A stretch of DNA of 64,000 nucleotides from Sinosporangium album (GCF_900100605.1 NZ_FNCN01000015.1:1-64000), one strand, 5' to 3'; shown: positions 15,880 through 25,457, counted from the first letter of the stretch. Program-made: numbers and translations. The notes: a model not told the origin generated them from the letters alone.

Positions 15880-16092
15880 CCTGCATATTTCCCCAGAATC
15901 CCGAGATTGCTGCCACACTTGCAGAGGCCACGCGTAAGTGGCCCACGTCCGGCTCCCCCCTCGTGGAATTCAGGCCGCAGCCCTGACAAACCGGTGATTC
16001 AGCCTTGGTAGGGCTGTTGGCGGGATGAAAGCGCACCGCAAGAGGGGCTCCCTAGGGTCCCGGACGTTGCCATCAGCAAGGAAAGGCATTTG

Positions 16093-16566
16093 ATGTTCCG
16101 CGTCTCCTACCGTCGCAGCGCCTCCGCCCTCGCCGCGGCAACCGCGTTCGTCTTCCTCACCGCCGCTTGCGGCGGCGGGGAGACGGACACCGCGGCCAAG
16201 CCCGCCGAGAGCAGCAGCGCCCCGGCCGACAGCAAGCCGGCCGAGCAGCCCGCGGGCGGCGACAACGCCAAGATCTGCGCCGACGCCACCCAGATCGGCT
16301 TGGACATGACGGGCAAGATGACCGAGCTCATGGCCGACCCCGCGGCGGGCCGCAAGGCTTATGACGAGGCGGCGGCAAGGTTCAAGGACCTCGCGGGGCA
16401 GGCGAGCGGCGATCTCGCCACCGCCCTCAACGACATGAGCGCGCTCTACGCCTCGCTGAAGTTCGACGAGAGCGACCCGACGAAGGCCATCGCCGCCGTC
16501 ACCGAGGCCGCGAAGAAGGTCCAGGACACGTCGACCGCCCTCGCCAAGGCGTGCACCCCCGCGTAA
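16093..16566 (+). CDS. Small secreted lipoprotein of unknown function
   Basis: This 157-residue protein has a signal peptide and a lipobox ending LTAACGGG, and then a low-complexity Ala/Glu/Ser/Pro linker (about residues 27-55). A helical domain follows, with CADATQIGLDMTGKM and a final Cys in AKACTPA, which could form a disulfide with the domain's first Cys. ATG 16093 has GGAAAGG upstream; a TTG three bases earlier is less likely. A GTCCC-GTGGG/CCCAC-GGGAC hairpin follows the stop. No family is recognised, but such lipoproteins are abundant in this group. Confidence 0.85.
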   Translation: MFRVSYRRSASALAAATAFVFLTAACGGGETDTAAKPAESSSAPADSKPAEQPAGGDNAKICADATQIGLDMTGKMTELMADPAAGRKAYDEAAARFKDLAGQASGDLATALNDMSALYASLKFDESDPTKAIAAVTEAAKKVQDTSTALAKACTPA

Positions 16567-16574
16567 CCTGACCT

Positions 16575-16667
16575 GTCCCAGTGGGATGGCAGGCCCCACC
16601 GGGACACCCACGCGTCGGCACGGCCACCGCCGCCCGCGGCAGAGCGGGCGAGAGCGGCGGCCGTGCC
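16575..16667 (+). terminator. Two tandem terminator-like hairpins
   Basis: The first stem (16575-16605, 10 pairs with one mismatch) and the second (GGCACGGCC/GGCCGTGCC arms at 16617-16625 and 16659-16667) lie between the lipoprotein and the next gene. Both are GC-rich without U tracts, as is usual in this lineage. Confidence 0.55.
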
Positions 16668-16704
16668 GTTCGCCGTTCCAGCGCTCACGGACAGGTCGCT
16701 CCTC

Positions 16705-16717
16705 TACCCTGTCGCCG
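16705..16717 (+). promoter_or_regulatory. Leaderless promoter -10 element
   Basis: TACCCT (16705-16710) lies six bases before the GTG at 16717. This is the spacing expected when transcription starts at the first base of the start codon. There is no ribosome site. Confidence 0.55.
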
Positions 16718-18297
16718 TGACAGTTGAGACCACGGCTGGGACCACAGTCCAGTCAACCTCGGAGGAGACCCACCGCCGGGCGCGGCTTGCGCGCCTCGGG
16801 GTCCATGCCCGCGGGGTGGGCGCGCTGACCCTGGCGGCGGCCGCCGTCTACGCGCTGCTCGGCCTGGTGAGGCTGTCCACCTTCAGGGCCACGACGTTCG
16901 ACCTGGTGATCGTCGACCAGGCGGTGCGGGCTTATGCGAAGTTCGCTCCGCCGTACATCCCCACCGTCGGCATGGTGCACGGGCGGGGCATGGAATACCT
17001 CCAGGTCGCCGACCACTTCTCGCCGATCTACGCCCTACTCGCCCCGCTCTACTGGATCCACGACGGGCCCGCCTCGCTGATCGTCGGGCAGGCCCTGCTG
17101 TTCGCGGGGGCGATCCCGTTCCTGTGGATGTATACGCGCAGGGTGCTCGGTACGGCGCCCGCCTACCTGGTCTCCGCCGCCTACGCCCTGTCGTGGCCCG
17201 TGGCGCAGGCCGTCAACTTCGACGCGCACGAGGTCATGTTCGTCCCCATCCTGTCGGCGATCATGATCGAGCGCTTCCACGCGGGCAAGCGGCTGCCCGC
17301 GGCCCTGGCGATGGCGGGCCTCCTGTTCGTCAAGGAGGACATGGGGCTGATGGTCATCGGGGCCGGGGCCTGCCTGTTCCTGCTCGGCCACCGGTGGATC
17401 GGGCTCGGGTGCGCGGCGCTCGGCGCGGGATGGGCCGTCATGCTGCGCGGGTGGCTGATGCCGCTGCTCGGCGGCGACATCCAGGACTTCTGGGCTTACG
17501 CGCACTTCGGTCCGGACGTGAAGTCCACGGTCTGGGCGATGGTGAGCGACCCCCTCGGCACGCTCGGCGTGCTGTTCGACACCGAGACCAAGGTCGACAC
17601 GATGTTCCTGCTCGTGTGGCCGACCCTACTGCTCTGCCTGCTGTCCCCCATGGTGCTCATGGCCGTCCCGCTGGTCCTGGAGCGCATGCTCGCCGACCGG
17701 TCGCTGTGGTGGGCGCAGGACTACCAGTACAACGCCTTCGTCATCGTCGTCCTCATCTGCGCGGGCGTGGACGGGCTGGCCAGGCTGCTCAGGCTGGTCG
17801 GGCGTCCGGACGACCGGCGCGTCGGGCTCGCGTGGGCCGCCGCCGCGCTCGCCGTCGCGATCACGCTGCTGCCGCAGTTCGCCTTCGGGCAGCTCGTCCG
17901 CCCGGAGTTCTACCGGAAGGACATCCGGGCTCTCGCCGCCGCCGAGGTCGTGAGCAAGGTGCCCTCCGGGGTCGTCGTGGAGACCGTCAACTCGCTCGGC
18001 CCCGCGCTCACGAGACGCGCCACGGTCCTCATGTGGGGCAACAGGCCGTACGGCTCGCCCTGGGTCGTAGCCGACGTGGCGCGCTGGGAATACCCCTTCG
18101 GATCGCTCGACGAGCAGAGGGACCGGGTGAACGATCTCGTGCGCTCGGGATATCGCCCGGTGTTCGAACGCGACGGCTTCGTAGTGCTCCACCGCCCCTC
18201 GGCCGCGACCGCAGGACCGACGCCCCCGACGCCCTCCACACCCTCGACGTTCCCTACGCCCCCGGCACCCTCCGCGCCCCCGGCGCCGTCAGGTTGA
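16717..18297 (+). CDS. DUF2079 family polytopic membrane protein
   Basis: This 526-residue protein has about ten to twelve membrane segments and hallmark motifs of DUF2079: an early TFDLVIVDQAV segment, then VADHFSPIYALLAPLYW and VNFDAHEVMFVPIL in the outer loops. The architecture resembles GT-C glycosyltransferases, but activity is unproven. The C-terminus is a Pro/Thr/Ser tail. The GTG at 16717 is chosen because TACCCT stands at leaderless distance; upstream in-frame sequence back to 16663 runs through a terminator hairpin. The end overlaps the convergent glycosyltransferase gene by nine bases. Confidence 0.88.
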   Translation: MTVETTAGTTVQSTSEETHRRARLARLGVHARGVGALTLAAAAVYALLGLVRLSTFRATTFDLVIVDQAVRAYAKFAPPYIPTVGMVHGRGMEYLQVADHFSPIYALLAPLYWIHDGPASLIVGQALLFAGAIPFLWMYTRRVLGTAPAYLVSAAYALSWPVAQAVNFDAHEVMFVPILSAIMIERFHAGKRLPAALAMAGLLFVKEDMGLMVIGAGACLFLLGHRWIGLGCAALGAGWAVMLRGWLMPLLGGDIQDFWAYAHFGPDVKSTVWAMVSDPLGTLGVLFDTETKVDTMFLLVWPTLLLCLLSPMVLMAVPLVLERMLADRSLWWAQDYQYNAFVIVVLICAGVDGLARLLRLVGRPDDRRVGLAWAAAALAVAITLLPQFAFGQLVRPEFYRKDIRALAAAEVVSKVPSGVVVETVNSLGPALTRRATVLMWGNRPYGSPWVVADVARWEYPFGSLDEQRDRVNDLVRSGYRPVFERDGFVVLHRPSAATAGPTPPTPSTPSTFPTPPAPSAPPAPSG

Positions 18298-19479
18298 GGG
18301 CCTGAGGCGGACGGCCTCCTCGTAGACCTCGTCGAAGCCCTTGAGCACCACGGGCCACGAGCACTCCACCGGCTCGGTGGCGCGGTTGTGGGCCGCGATC
18401 CGCTCTCGCAGCTCCCGGTCGCGCGCCAGCCGTACGACCGCCGCGACCAGGTCCTCGGCGCTGCGGCCGAGCAGCCCCTCCTTACCGGTGTGCACGAAGT
18501 CGGCCACCCCGCTCTCCGCGCGCGCCACCACCGGCACCCCCGCGGCACGGGCCTCCAGGGCCGCTATCCCGAACGACTCCCTGGGCGCGGGAGAGACGAA
18601 GACGTCGGCACCGGCCAGCACCTCTTTGATCTCGTCGCGGGTCAACCGGCCGGGAAGCCGTACCCATCCCGCCATGCCGTGCAGGCGCAGGAAGCGCTCC
18701 ATGGCCCCGCGCGCGGGGCCGTCGCCCGCGATCGTCGCGCGGAGCGGCACCGTGGAGGGCAGGCGGTGGCGCACCGACTCCAGCACCTTCAGCAGGCGCA
18801 CCGGATGCTTGCGCGGCGCCAGCCGTCCCACCGCCACCACATGGACACCACCGGCGTCACGAAACGCGTCGTCCTCACCCACCGCGACTTCACCCACCGC
18901 GACTTCACCGACCGCGACTTCACCCACCGCGCCCGCGCCGACCGGGCCGGCATCACCCGGACGCCACCCGCTGACGTCCAGCCCGTTGGACACCACCCGC
19001 ACCGGCACCCGCCGGCCCGCCACGGCCCGGATCGGACGCGCGGCGGCCTCGCTGACCGTGGTCGCCACCAGGCCCCAGCGCTGCCACTCGAACCCCCACC
19101 GCAGCGCCCGGTAAAGCCCCCGGGTGACCGGATCCCACATGCTGTGGACCGTCACGACCGTCGGAAACCCCCCGCGCACCGCCGCCCTCAGCCCCATCCA
19201 GGCGAACGGCGACACCGCCCCGGCGTGCACGTGCACCACGTCGGGCCGCAGCGCGGCCATCAGCCTCGTCAGGTGCCCGCCCCCGAAAGGATGCACGGGC
19301 AGGTCGAACGGCATGCGCGACACGATCCGCTGGACCCCCGCGAGCCGCTCTCCCCCGGTCGCCGTGGCGACCTCGACCGTGTGCCCCGCCGCCCGCTGCA
19401 TCCGCACCAGGTCCGCGACCTGCACTTCGATGCCGCCGAGCCGGGGCAAATAGCAGTCACTGACGTGGAGGATCCTCAC
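18289..19479 (-). CDS. GT4 family glycosyltransferase
   Basis: This 396-residue GT-B enzyme would transfer a sugar from a nucleotide donor to a lipid or sugar acceptor at the cytoplasmic membrane face. The N-terminal domain starts VRILHVSDCYLPRLGGIEV, and the C-terminal donor-binding domain contains VGRLAPRKHPVRLL, AGDGPARGAM and the SPAPRESFGIAALEARAAGVPVV-type E-x7-E region. The GTG at 19479 has GGGAGG eight bases upstream. An unusual insert is a run of about four VAVGE units encoded by nearly identical 15-bp repeats (about 18881-18935), lying in the interdomain linker. Homologs usually lack it, so copy number may vary between strains. Confidence 0.92.
   Translation of the reverse strand: MRILHVSDCYLPRLGGIEVQVADLVRMQRAAGHTVEVATATGGERLAGVQRIVSRMPFDLPVHPFGGGHLTRLMAALRPDVVHVHAGAVSPFAWMGLRAAVRGGFPTVVTVHSMWDPVTRGLYRALRWGFEWQRWGLVATTVSEAAARPIRAVAGRRVPVRVVSNGLDVSGWRPGDAGPVGAGAVGEVAVGEVAVGEVAVGEDDAFRDAGGVHVVAVGRLAPRKHPVRLLKVLESVRHRLPSTVPLRATIAGDGPARGAMERFLRLHGMAGWVRLPGRLTRDEIKEVLAGADVFVSPAPRESFGIAALEARAAGVPVVARAESGVADFVHTGKEGLLGRSAEDLVAAVVRLARDRELRERIAAHNRATEPVECSWPVVLKGFDEVYEEAVRLRPST
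18881..18935. repeat. 15-bp tandem repeat inside the GT4 gene
   Basis: The unit CACCGCGACTTCACC (third copy GACCGCGACTTCACC) is repeated about three and a half times. It encodes VAVGE on the minus strand. In-frame units change linker length without breaking the gene. Confidence 0.8.
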
Positions 19480-19612
19480 TCCGCCAGCCTCCCAGACACA
19501 AACCTCTCCCCTCAAATCCACCCCGAGCGCCGGGGATGCGTCCGGACACTCTCCGGCCGCCCTTCGGACACGCGACCGCAGGCGCGCGATCAATCAGGCG
19601 CGGCTTCGCAAT

Positions 19613-19625
19613 TAGATTAGAGATG
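19613..19625 (+). promoter_or_regulatory. Leaderless promoter -10 element
   Basis: TAGATT (19613-19618) fits the TANNNT consensus and lies six bases before the GTG at 19625, with no ribosome site. This suggests a leaderless transcript for the PIG-L gene. Confidence 0.6.
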
Positions 19626-20443
19626 TGCCTCGTACCGCTGTGTTCTTCCACGCCCACCCCGACGACGAAGCCCTGCTCACCGCGGGCACCATGGCGATGC
19701 TGGCCGCGGAGGGCCACCGTGTGGTGCTGGTGGTGGCCACGGCGGGAGAGCGGGGGCTCGCCGACGTCGAACCCGGGGAGGAGCTGGCCAGGACACGCAC
19801 CGCCGAGCTGTACAAGTCCGCGGCGGCGCTCGGCTGCGCGCGGGTGGTGCTGCTCGGCTACGGTGATTCGGGGCTGAGCTCCGACGGCGGGGTGGCAGGC
19901 GACCGTCCGGACAACGCCTTCATCGACGCCGACTCGGAGGAGGCCGCGGGGCGGCTGGCGAAGGTCCTGATCGAGGAGGAGGCCGATCTGCTCACGATCT
20001 ACGATCCGGCGGGCGGCTACGGGCATCCCGATCACGTCCAGGTGCACCGCGTCGGCGGCCGGGCGGCGGAGATCGCGGGCACACCCGTCGTGCTGGAGGC
20101 GACGGTCAACCGGGATCCGCTGCTCAAGGGGCTGCGCCTGGCCGGCCGTTTCTACAGGTTCCCCGCGGAGTTCGACGTCCGCGCCTTCGAACGGGCCTAC
20201 ACCCCCGGCGACGCGATCACTCATCGGGTCAACGTGCGGAGGTTCGCCCGGCAGAAGCGGGCGAGCATGGAGGCGCACGCCACCCAGGCGGCCGGCGGCG
20301 AGGGGCCGCGCACGCTGGCCGTGATGCTCAAGGTGCCGGGTCCGCTCTACCGCCTGCTCTTCGGCACCGAGTGGTATGTCCGGCGCGATCTTCCCGCCGG
20401 CGCGCGCCTCACGCACCCGTTCGACCACTGGCCCCGCTCATGA
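19625..20443 (+). CDS. PIG-L family N-acetylglucosamine deacetylase-like protein
   Basis: This 272-residue zinc-dependent deacetylase has the signature HAHPDDEALLTAG near the N-terminus (residues 9-21) and the second metal segment GYGHPDHVQVHR. Family members deacetylate N-acetylglucosaminyl conjugates such as mycothiol or phosphatidylinositol precursors or antibiotic intermediates. The sequence does not say which, and no other mycothiol gene is near. The GTG at 19625 appears to be leaderless. The following membrane-protein gene starts 52 bases later and may be co-transcribed. Confidence 0.92.
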   Translation: MPRTAVFFHAHPDDEALLTAGTMAMLAAEGHRVVLVVATAGERGLADVEPGEELARTRTAELYKSAAALGCARVVLLGYGDSGLSSDGGVAGDRPDNAFIDADSEEAAGRLAKVLIEEEADLLTIYDPAGGYGHPDHVQVHRVGGRAAEIAGTPVVLEATVNRDPLLKGLRLAGRFYRFPAEFDVRAFERAYTPGDAITHRVNVRRFARQKRASMEAHATQAAGGEGPRTLAVMLKVPGPLYRLLFGTEWYVRRDLPAGARLTHPFDHWPRS

Positions 20444-20495
20444 GCCGGGCGCCGAGCCCCCTGATGCCGCACGCCACGAAGACCAAGGAGGGGCG

Positions 20496-21623
20496 ATGAA
20501 GAACCGGTGGGTCAAGGTGGGGCTGTCGACGGCCTCGCTGGCCCTCGCCGTCACCCTCGTCGTCTTCCTGCCGTCGATCGTGAGATTGCTCACGGGCAAG
20601 CACGTGTCATGGACCGAGATCGCCGCCGAGTTCACGGCCATCGGTCCCGGCATGATCGCGCTGATGGCGGCGGTCTGGCTGGCGAGCCTGCTCGCCTACA
20701 CGTTCGTGCTGACCTCGTCCCTACCCGGTCTGAACCACATGCAGGCGCTCACGCTCAACGCCGCGGGCAGCGCGGTCAGCAACCTGCTGCCGTTCGGCGG
20801 GGCCGCCGGAGTGGCGCTGACGATCGCGATGACCAAGGGCTGGGGTTTCACAGTCCGGTCGGTCGTGGTGTCGACGCTGGTGAGCGGAATCTGGAACACC
20901 CTGTTCAGGTTCATCCTCCCGGCGGTGGGCATCGTCGCCCTGCTCGCCGCGGGCGAAGTGCCCAACCCGACGGTGGCCCGCGCCGGCTGGGTGGGCGCCG
21001 TGTCGATCCTGGTGCTGGTCGCGGTCGTGGGCGTGGCTCTCTACATCGACCGGGCGGCGGTGCTGCTCGGGCGCGCCCTCGACGGGGTGGCGGGCCTGCT
21101 CCCGGGGCGGCGGCGTGCGCCGCACGCGGCGTCCGAGGCACTCGAACGGCTGCGCGCCGACACGGCGGGCGTCGTACGGCGGCGCTGGCCCGGCCTGTCG
21201 CTGGGCATGGTCGCCTTTCTGGGCTTCCAGTGGCTGATCCTCGTCTGCTGCCTCCAGGCGACCGGCGTGTACCCCGGGTTCGCCCAGTCTCTGGCGGTCT
21301 TCGCGCTGTCGAGGGTGCTCACCGCGGCGGTCGTCACTCCGAGCGGCGCCGGCATCATGGAGGCGGGCACGATCACCCTGCTGATCGCCTTCGGGGCTCC
21401 GCCCGGTGGGGCGACGGCCGCCGCACTCTTGTTCGGCTTCTGGACCTACACTATCGAGATCCCCTTTGGCGGGCTGGCGTTGGGCGCGTGGGCTCTGCTC
21501 CGCAAGCGCAACGGCACCTCCGCCGCCAGATCTGGGCTGGAGCGACGGCATTTGTCGCCTGGCCAGGCGACGCGGGCGAGCACGGAAGACACCGGTTCGG
21601 GACACCCCAGCACGCACGCGTGA
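20496..21623 (+). CDS. Lysylphosphatidylglycerol synthase-type flippase domain (UPF0104) membrane protein
   Basis: This 375-residue polytopic membrane protein has about eight membrane spans. The NLLPFGGAAGVAL segment and the late TPSGAGIMEAG motif are typical of the MprF/AglD-like flippase superfamily (LPG synthase TM region). It lacks the soluble aminoacyl-transferase domain, so it probably moves a lipid or lipid-linked sugar across the membrane. The ATG at 20496 has an excellent AAGGAGGGG ribosome site. The C-terminal 45 residues are polar and disordered. Its position after the PIG-L gene hints at a shared role in glycolipid processing, which is an inference. Confidence 0.88.
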   Translation: MKNRWVKVGLSTASLALAVTLVVFLPSIVRLLTGKHVSWTEIAAEFTAIGPGMIALMAAVWLASLLAYTFVLTSSLPGLNHMQALTLNAAGSAVSNLLPFGGAAGVALTIAMTKGWGFTVRSVVVSTLVSGIWNTLFRFILPAVGIVALLAAGEVPNPTVARAGWVGAVSILVLVAVVGVALYIDRAAVLLGRALDGVAGLLPGRRRAPHAASEALERLRADTAGVVRRRWPGLSLGMVAFLGFQWLILVCCLQATGVYPGFAQSLAVFALSRVLTAAVVTPSGAGIMEAGTITLLIAFGAPPGGATAAALLFGFWTYTIEIPFGGLALGAWALLRKRNGTSAARSGLERRHLSPGQATRASTEDTGSGHPSTHA

Positions 21624-21707
21624 CACGATCGTGAGCAAGACCCCCCGACCCGAGAGTGACAAATACCTTGTGCGTTGATCGAAGGCCCACATAGCGTGGC
21701 GGCTGAC

Positions 21708-24700
21708 ATGGTGGCGTTCCGGGTTCTCGGGCCTGTCGGGGCTAGTGAGGGCGACAACGAGCTCGATCTCGGCGGATTGCGGCAGCGAGCGGTGCTCGCC
21801 AGGCTGCTCGTTGCGCGAGGGCAGGTCGTCCCCGTCGACTCCCTCCTCTACGACCTGTGGGCCGACGACGCGACCAAGGGCGCGCAGTCGGGCCTGCAGG
21901 TCTACATCTCGCGGCTGCGCAGGGTGCTGGAGCCCGGTCGGCCGAGAGGCGGGCCGAACCGGCTGCTCGTGACCGTCGCCTCGGGCTACGCCCTGCGGGT
22001 GGCGCCCGATCAGGTGGACGCGCTGCGCTTCGCGGCGATGGTGCGCGCGGCCGGAGAGCACCTGGACACCGATGACCCGCAGGCGGCGCGGGCGAGGCTG
22101 GAGAAGGCGCTCGGCCTGTGGCGCGGCACGCCGTACGCCGACTTCGCCGACCAGCCGTGGGCGGAGGCCGAGGTCAACAGGCTGACCGAGCTGCGTCTGG
22201 TGGCGCGGGAGCGGCACGCCGACACCGGGCTCCGGCTCGGGCTGCACGCCGAGACCGTGCCCGATCTGGAGGCCCTGACCACCGAGCACCCGCTGCGCGA
22301 GGAGGGGTGGCGCCTGCTGGCGCTCGGGCTCTACCGCTGCGGGCGGCAGGGCGACGCGCTCGCCGCGCTGCGGCGGGCGCGCACGATCCTCGCCGACGAG
22401 CTCGGCATCGATCCCGGGCCCGCGCTGCGCAAGCTGGAGTCCGACATCCTCGCTCAGGACTCCGGGCTCGAACTGGCCGTCTCACCGGCGCGCGGACGCG
22501 GCGTGCATGTGAACGACACATGGCCGCCGCGGCCCGCCGCACCGCAGGTGGAGCCGCCGCCGCTGTCGCCGGAGCCGTTCGTCGGGCGGGACGCCGAGCT
22601 GTCGCGTCTGATCGCGACGGCACACCGTACGACGCGCTTCACGCCCGCGGTCGTCAGCGGCGACGCGGGCGAGGGCAAGACGACCTTGGTGCGCCGGCTG
22701 GCCGAACGGCTGGCCGCCGAGGGGTGGATCACGACGTCGGGCGCCTGCCCGGACTCCAGTGCGACTCCTCCGGGGTGGGGGTGGGTGGAGATCCTGCGCA
22801 GCCTCATCACGGTCACCGGGCCGGGTGAATACGGGCAGCTTCTGGCCCCGCTGCTCGACGACGCCGCACCCGACCCCGACGACGATCAGGTGGCGGGCGG
22901 CTTCCGCCTGCACAGGGCCGTCGGCGGATACCTCAACGGCATCGCCAGGCAGGCCCGGATGCTGATCACGCTGGAGGACCTCCACTGGGCCGACGACCAG
23001 ACGCTGGCCCTGCTGCGGGCGCTGCCCAGCCTGCTGGCCACCAGCCGCGTGCTGCTGGTCGTGACGTGCCGGGACAGCGAGCTGGACGACCGGCAGGCCG
23101 AGGTGCTCGCCGCGCTCGCCCGGCTCGAACCGGTGCGCGTGGGCCTGTCCGGGCTCGCTCCTGAGGCGGTGGCCGAGCTGGTGCGGGCGACGTGCGTGCG
23201 GGAGGTCGGGGAGGAGGCCGTGATCGGCATCGTCGAACGCACCGGCGGCAACCCCTTCTTCGTGCGGGAGACCGTACGGCTGCTCGACGCCGAGACCGCG
23301 AGCTCCCACGCGAGCGCCGAGGAGGTCATGTCGGGCGTCCCGTCGGGGGTGCGCGACGTCCTGAGGCGGCGCATCGCGCGGCTTCCGAGCCAGGCGCAGC
23401 AGATCCTGCTCCAGGCCGCGGTGATCGGCCGTGAGGTCGACGTGGACGTGCTGGTCGACGTGGCGGGCGACGAGGACGCGGTGGTGGAGGCGGTCGAGGC
23501 GGCCCTGCTCGCGGGGCTCGTCACCGAGCCGGGCCCCGGGCTGCTGCGGTTCGATCACGACCTCGTGCGGGACACGATCTACTCCGACGCCTCGCGGCTG
23601 CGCCGTTCACGGCTGCACGCGGCCGTCGCGGCGGCGATCGAACGGCGCACGCCCGCCGACGTGGCCGCGCTCGCGCACCACTATGACGCGGCGGGCACGA
23701 CCGAGACGGCTGCCAAGGCGGTGCATTTCGCGGTGCTCGCCGCCGAACAGGCGGAACGGCGTTTCGCGCACCGGGAGGCGGCGGCGCTGTGGGAGCGGAG
23801 CATCGCCGCCTTCGACCGTTCCGGCCGCGCCGAGGGGCGCGAGCGCACCCGTGAGCGGCTGCTGCTGACGCTGCGCCTGATCAAGGCGCTGGCGATCTGC
23901 GGCGACATGGCGGCGGCGCGCATGCGGCGGCGGGAGGCGATGGACACCGCGCTCCCCCTCGGCGACCTGGAGCTGACCGCGCGGGTGGCCGCCTCGCTCG
24001 CCGTCCCCCACAAGGGCATGGCCCGTGACTTCACCCGCACCGCCTGGGAGATCGTCGACGTCACCGAGAAGGCGCTGGTCGAGCTTCCGACCGACGAACA
24101 GGCGCTGCGGGCCAGCCTGCTCGCCACGCTGGCGCTGGAGCTGGAGGGCTCGGCGGGCGGGCGCGGGCACCAGGCGTCGCTGGAGGCGGAGGAGCTCGCC
24201 AGGCTCAGCGGCGATCCCGCGCTGCTGGCGGTGGCGCTGAGCGGCCGACTCAGACAGTCGTACGGTATACCGGCCGTGGACGAGCGGGAGGCCATCGGGC
24301 GCGAGCTGCTGGAGGTGGCCGAGAGGTCGGGGCAGGTGTCGGTGCAGGCGCTGGCCCACCTGGTGCTCTTGGAGTGCTCGGCGGCGCGGGGCGACTTCGC
24401 CGCCGCCGACGCGCACGTGGCCGCCGCCGACCGGCTGGCGAGAAGGTACGGCCTGCCCGCGCCGATGGCGGTCGGTGCCTGGTACGCGGGTCAGCGGTTG
24501 ATGATCGCGGGAGATTACGCGCGCGCCGCGCTCGCCTACCGGGAGGCGGCGCGCAAGACGGCGCGGGCCGGCATGCTCGAAGGCCGCCAAGACCTTCCGC
24601 TGATCACGACCTTCTGCCTGCATCTCGTGGACGGCAGGGCAGCCGACATGGTCGAGCCGCTGTCCGAGGCGCACCAGCGGGGCGCGAAGTGGACTCCCGA

Positions 24701-25097
24701 CGCCTACGCGCTGGCCCTGGCCTCGGCCGGGCATCTGCGCGACGCCGCCGCGGTCGCGGCGGTGCGCGCGCCGGTGCGGCCGGACTTCCTCTACGAGCTG
24801 GTGATGATCTGGCGTGCCCTGGCGGGGATGCTGCTCGGCGACCACGACCGCATGCGGGAGGCCTACGACACGCTCACGCCGTTCTCCGACCGCATCGCGG
24901 GGGCGGGCACGGGTGTGGTCGCCCTGTGGCCGGTGGCGTTGACGCTGGGCGATCTGGCCCTGCGGCTGGACCGCGCCGACGGTGCCCGGGCGCACTATGA
25001 CAAGGCCCTGGCGGTGGCCGAGCGGGTCGGGGTGCCGCGCTGGGTGGAGGCGGCGCGGCGGGCGATCGGCAACGTGCCGGGGTCCACTCAGTCCTGA
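21708..25097 (+). CDS. Large SARP/AfsR-type regulator (BTAD + AAA ATPase + TPR-like)
   Basis: This protein has about 1,129 residues. Residues 1-100 carry an OmpR-like winged helix (FRVLGPVGASEGDNELDLGGLRQRAVLARLL), and residues 100-250 the bacterial transcriptional activation domain ending ELGIDPGPALRKLESDIL. The ATPase has Walker A GDAGEGKTT (318-326) and Walker B LITLEDLHWADD (419-430). The rest is TPR-like repeats without a C-terminal LuxR helix-turn-helix. Such proteins activate secondary metabolite or developmental genes, but no target cluster is evident next to it. The start is uncertain: ATG 21708 gives the usual beginning, while GTG 21696 and TTG 21675 (five bases after TACCTT) are possible. 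Confidence 0.9.
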   Translation: MVAFRVLGPVGASEGDNELDLGGLRQRAVLARLLVARGQVVPVDSLLYDLWADDATKGAQSGLQVYISRLRRVLEPGRPRGGPNRLLVTVASGYALRVAPDQVDALRFAAMVRAAGEHLDTDDPQAARARLEKALGLWRGTPYADFADQPWAEAEVNRLTELRLVARERHADTGLRLGLHAETVPDLEALTTEHPLREEGWRLLALGLYRCGRQGDALAALRRARTILADELGIDPGPALRKLESDILAQDSGLELAVSPARGRGVHVNDTWPPRPAAPQVEPPPLSPEPFVGRDAELSRLIATAHRTTRFTPAVVSGDAGEGKTTLVRRLAERLAAEGWITTSGACPDSSATPPGWGWVEILRSLITVTGPGEYGQLLAPLLDDAAPDPDDDQVAGGFRLHRAVGGYLNGIARQARMLITLEDLHWADDQTLALLRALPSLLATSRVLLVVTCRDSELDDRQAEVLAALARLEPVRVGLSGLAPEAVAELVRATCVREVGEEAVIGIVERTGGNPFFVRETVRLLDAETASSHASAEEVMSGVPSGVRDVLRRRIARLPSQAQQILLQAAVIGREVDVDVLVDVAGDEDAVVEAVEAALLAGLVTEPGPGLLRFDHDLVRDTIYSDASRLRRSRLHAAVAAAIERRTPADVAALAHHYDAAGTTETAAKAVHFAVLAAEQAERRFAHREAAALWERSIAAFDRSGRAEGRERTRERLLLTLRLIKALAICGDMAAARMRRREAMDTALPLGDLELTARVAASLAVPHKGMARDFTRTAWEIVDVTEKALVELPTDEQALRASLLATLALELEGSAGGRGHQASLEAEELARLSGDPALLAVALSGRLRQSYGIPAVDEREAIGRELLEVAERSGQVSVQALAHLVLLECSAARGDFAAADAHVAAADRLARRYGLPAPMAVGAWYAGQRLMIAGDYARAALAYREAARKTARAGMLEGRQDLPLITTFCLHLVDGRAADMVEPLSEAHQRGAKWTPDAYALALASAGHLRDAAAVAAVRAPVRPDFLYELVMIWRALAGMLLGDHDRMREAYDTLTPFSDRIAGAGTGVVALWPVALTLGDLALRLDRADGARAHYDKALAVAERVGVPRWVEAARRAIGNVPGSTQS

Positions 25098-25315
25098 CCG
25101 GCTCGGCGGTGATCGAGGGTGATCGGCGCCTCGTGGGAGGTCAGGGTCACCGTCCACACCCTCTGGCCGGTGTCGGCGGGCGGAGCTCCGGAGGCGTTGC
25201 CGTACGCCGCGGCCCCGGCGTAGGCGCCGCTGAAGGCAAGGGTGGCGATCAGGAGCTTGACCGAGGCCGCCGTGCCACTGGCGACCATGGGTCTCACCCT
25301 GCTCCGCACATCCAT
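25088..25315 (-). CDS. Small predicted membrane-anchored or secreted protein (75 aa)
   Basis: This 75-residue protein starts at ATG 25315 with AAAGGGGG about nine bases upstream. The N-terminal half contains basic residues followed by a single hydrophobic segment (SVKLLIATLAFSGAYAGAAAYG), so it is membrane-anchored or exported. The C-terminal part (TGQRVWTVTLTSHEAPITLDH) looks like a short beta-rich tail. It is convergent with the SARP gene and overlaps its last ten bases. No family is recognised. Confidence 0.65.
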   Translation of the reverse strand: MDVRSRVRPMVASGTAASVKLLIATLAFSGAYAGAAAYGNASGAPPADTGQRVWTVTLTSHEAPITLDHRRAGQD

Positions 25316-25457
25316 GTGGGTTTGCCCCCTTTCACTCTTTCCAGATCTACTCTCCGCGGCTTGATCTTCGCTTGACGTCCGCTTGCAGACGAACCCAACC
25401 AGGACAGGTGATTGGATAGGGCGCGAGAGGCCGAGGCGATACCCGCATGATAAGAAA

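Noticed and set aside
18881-18935. CRISPR-like short repeats
   Set aside because: The repeats are contiguous, without spacers, and encode protein in frame.
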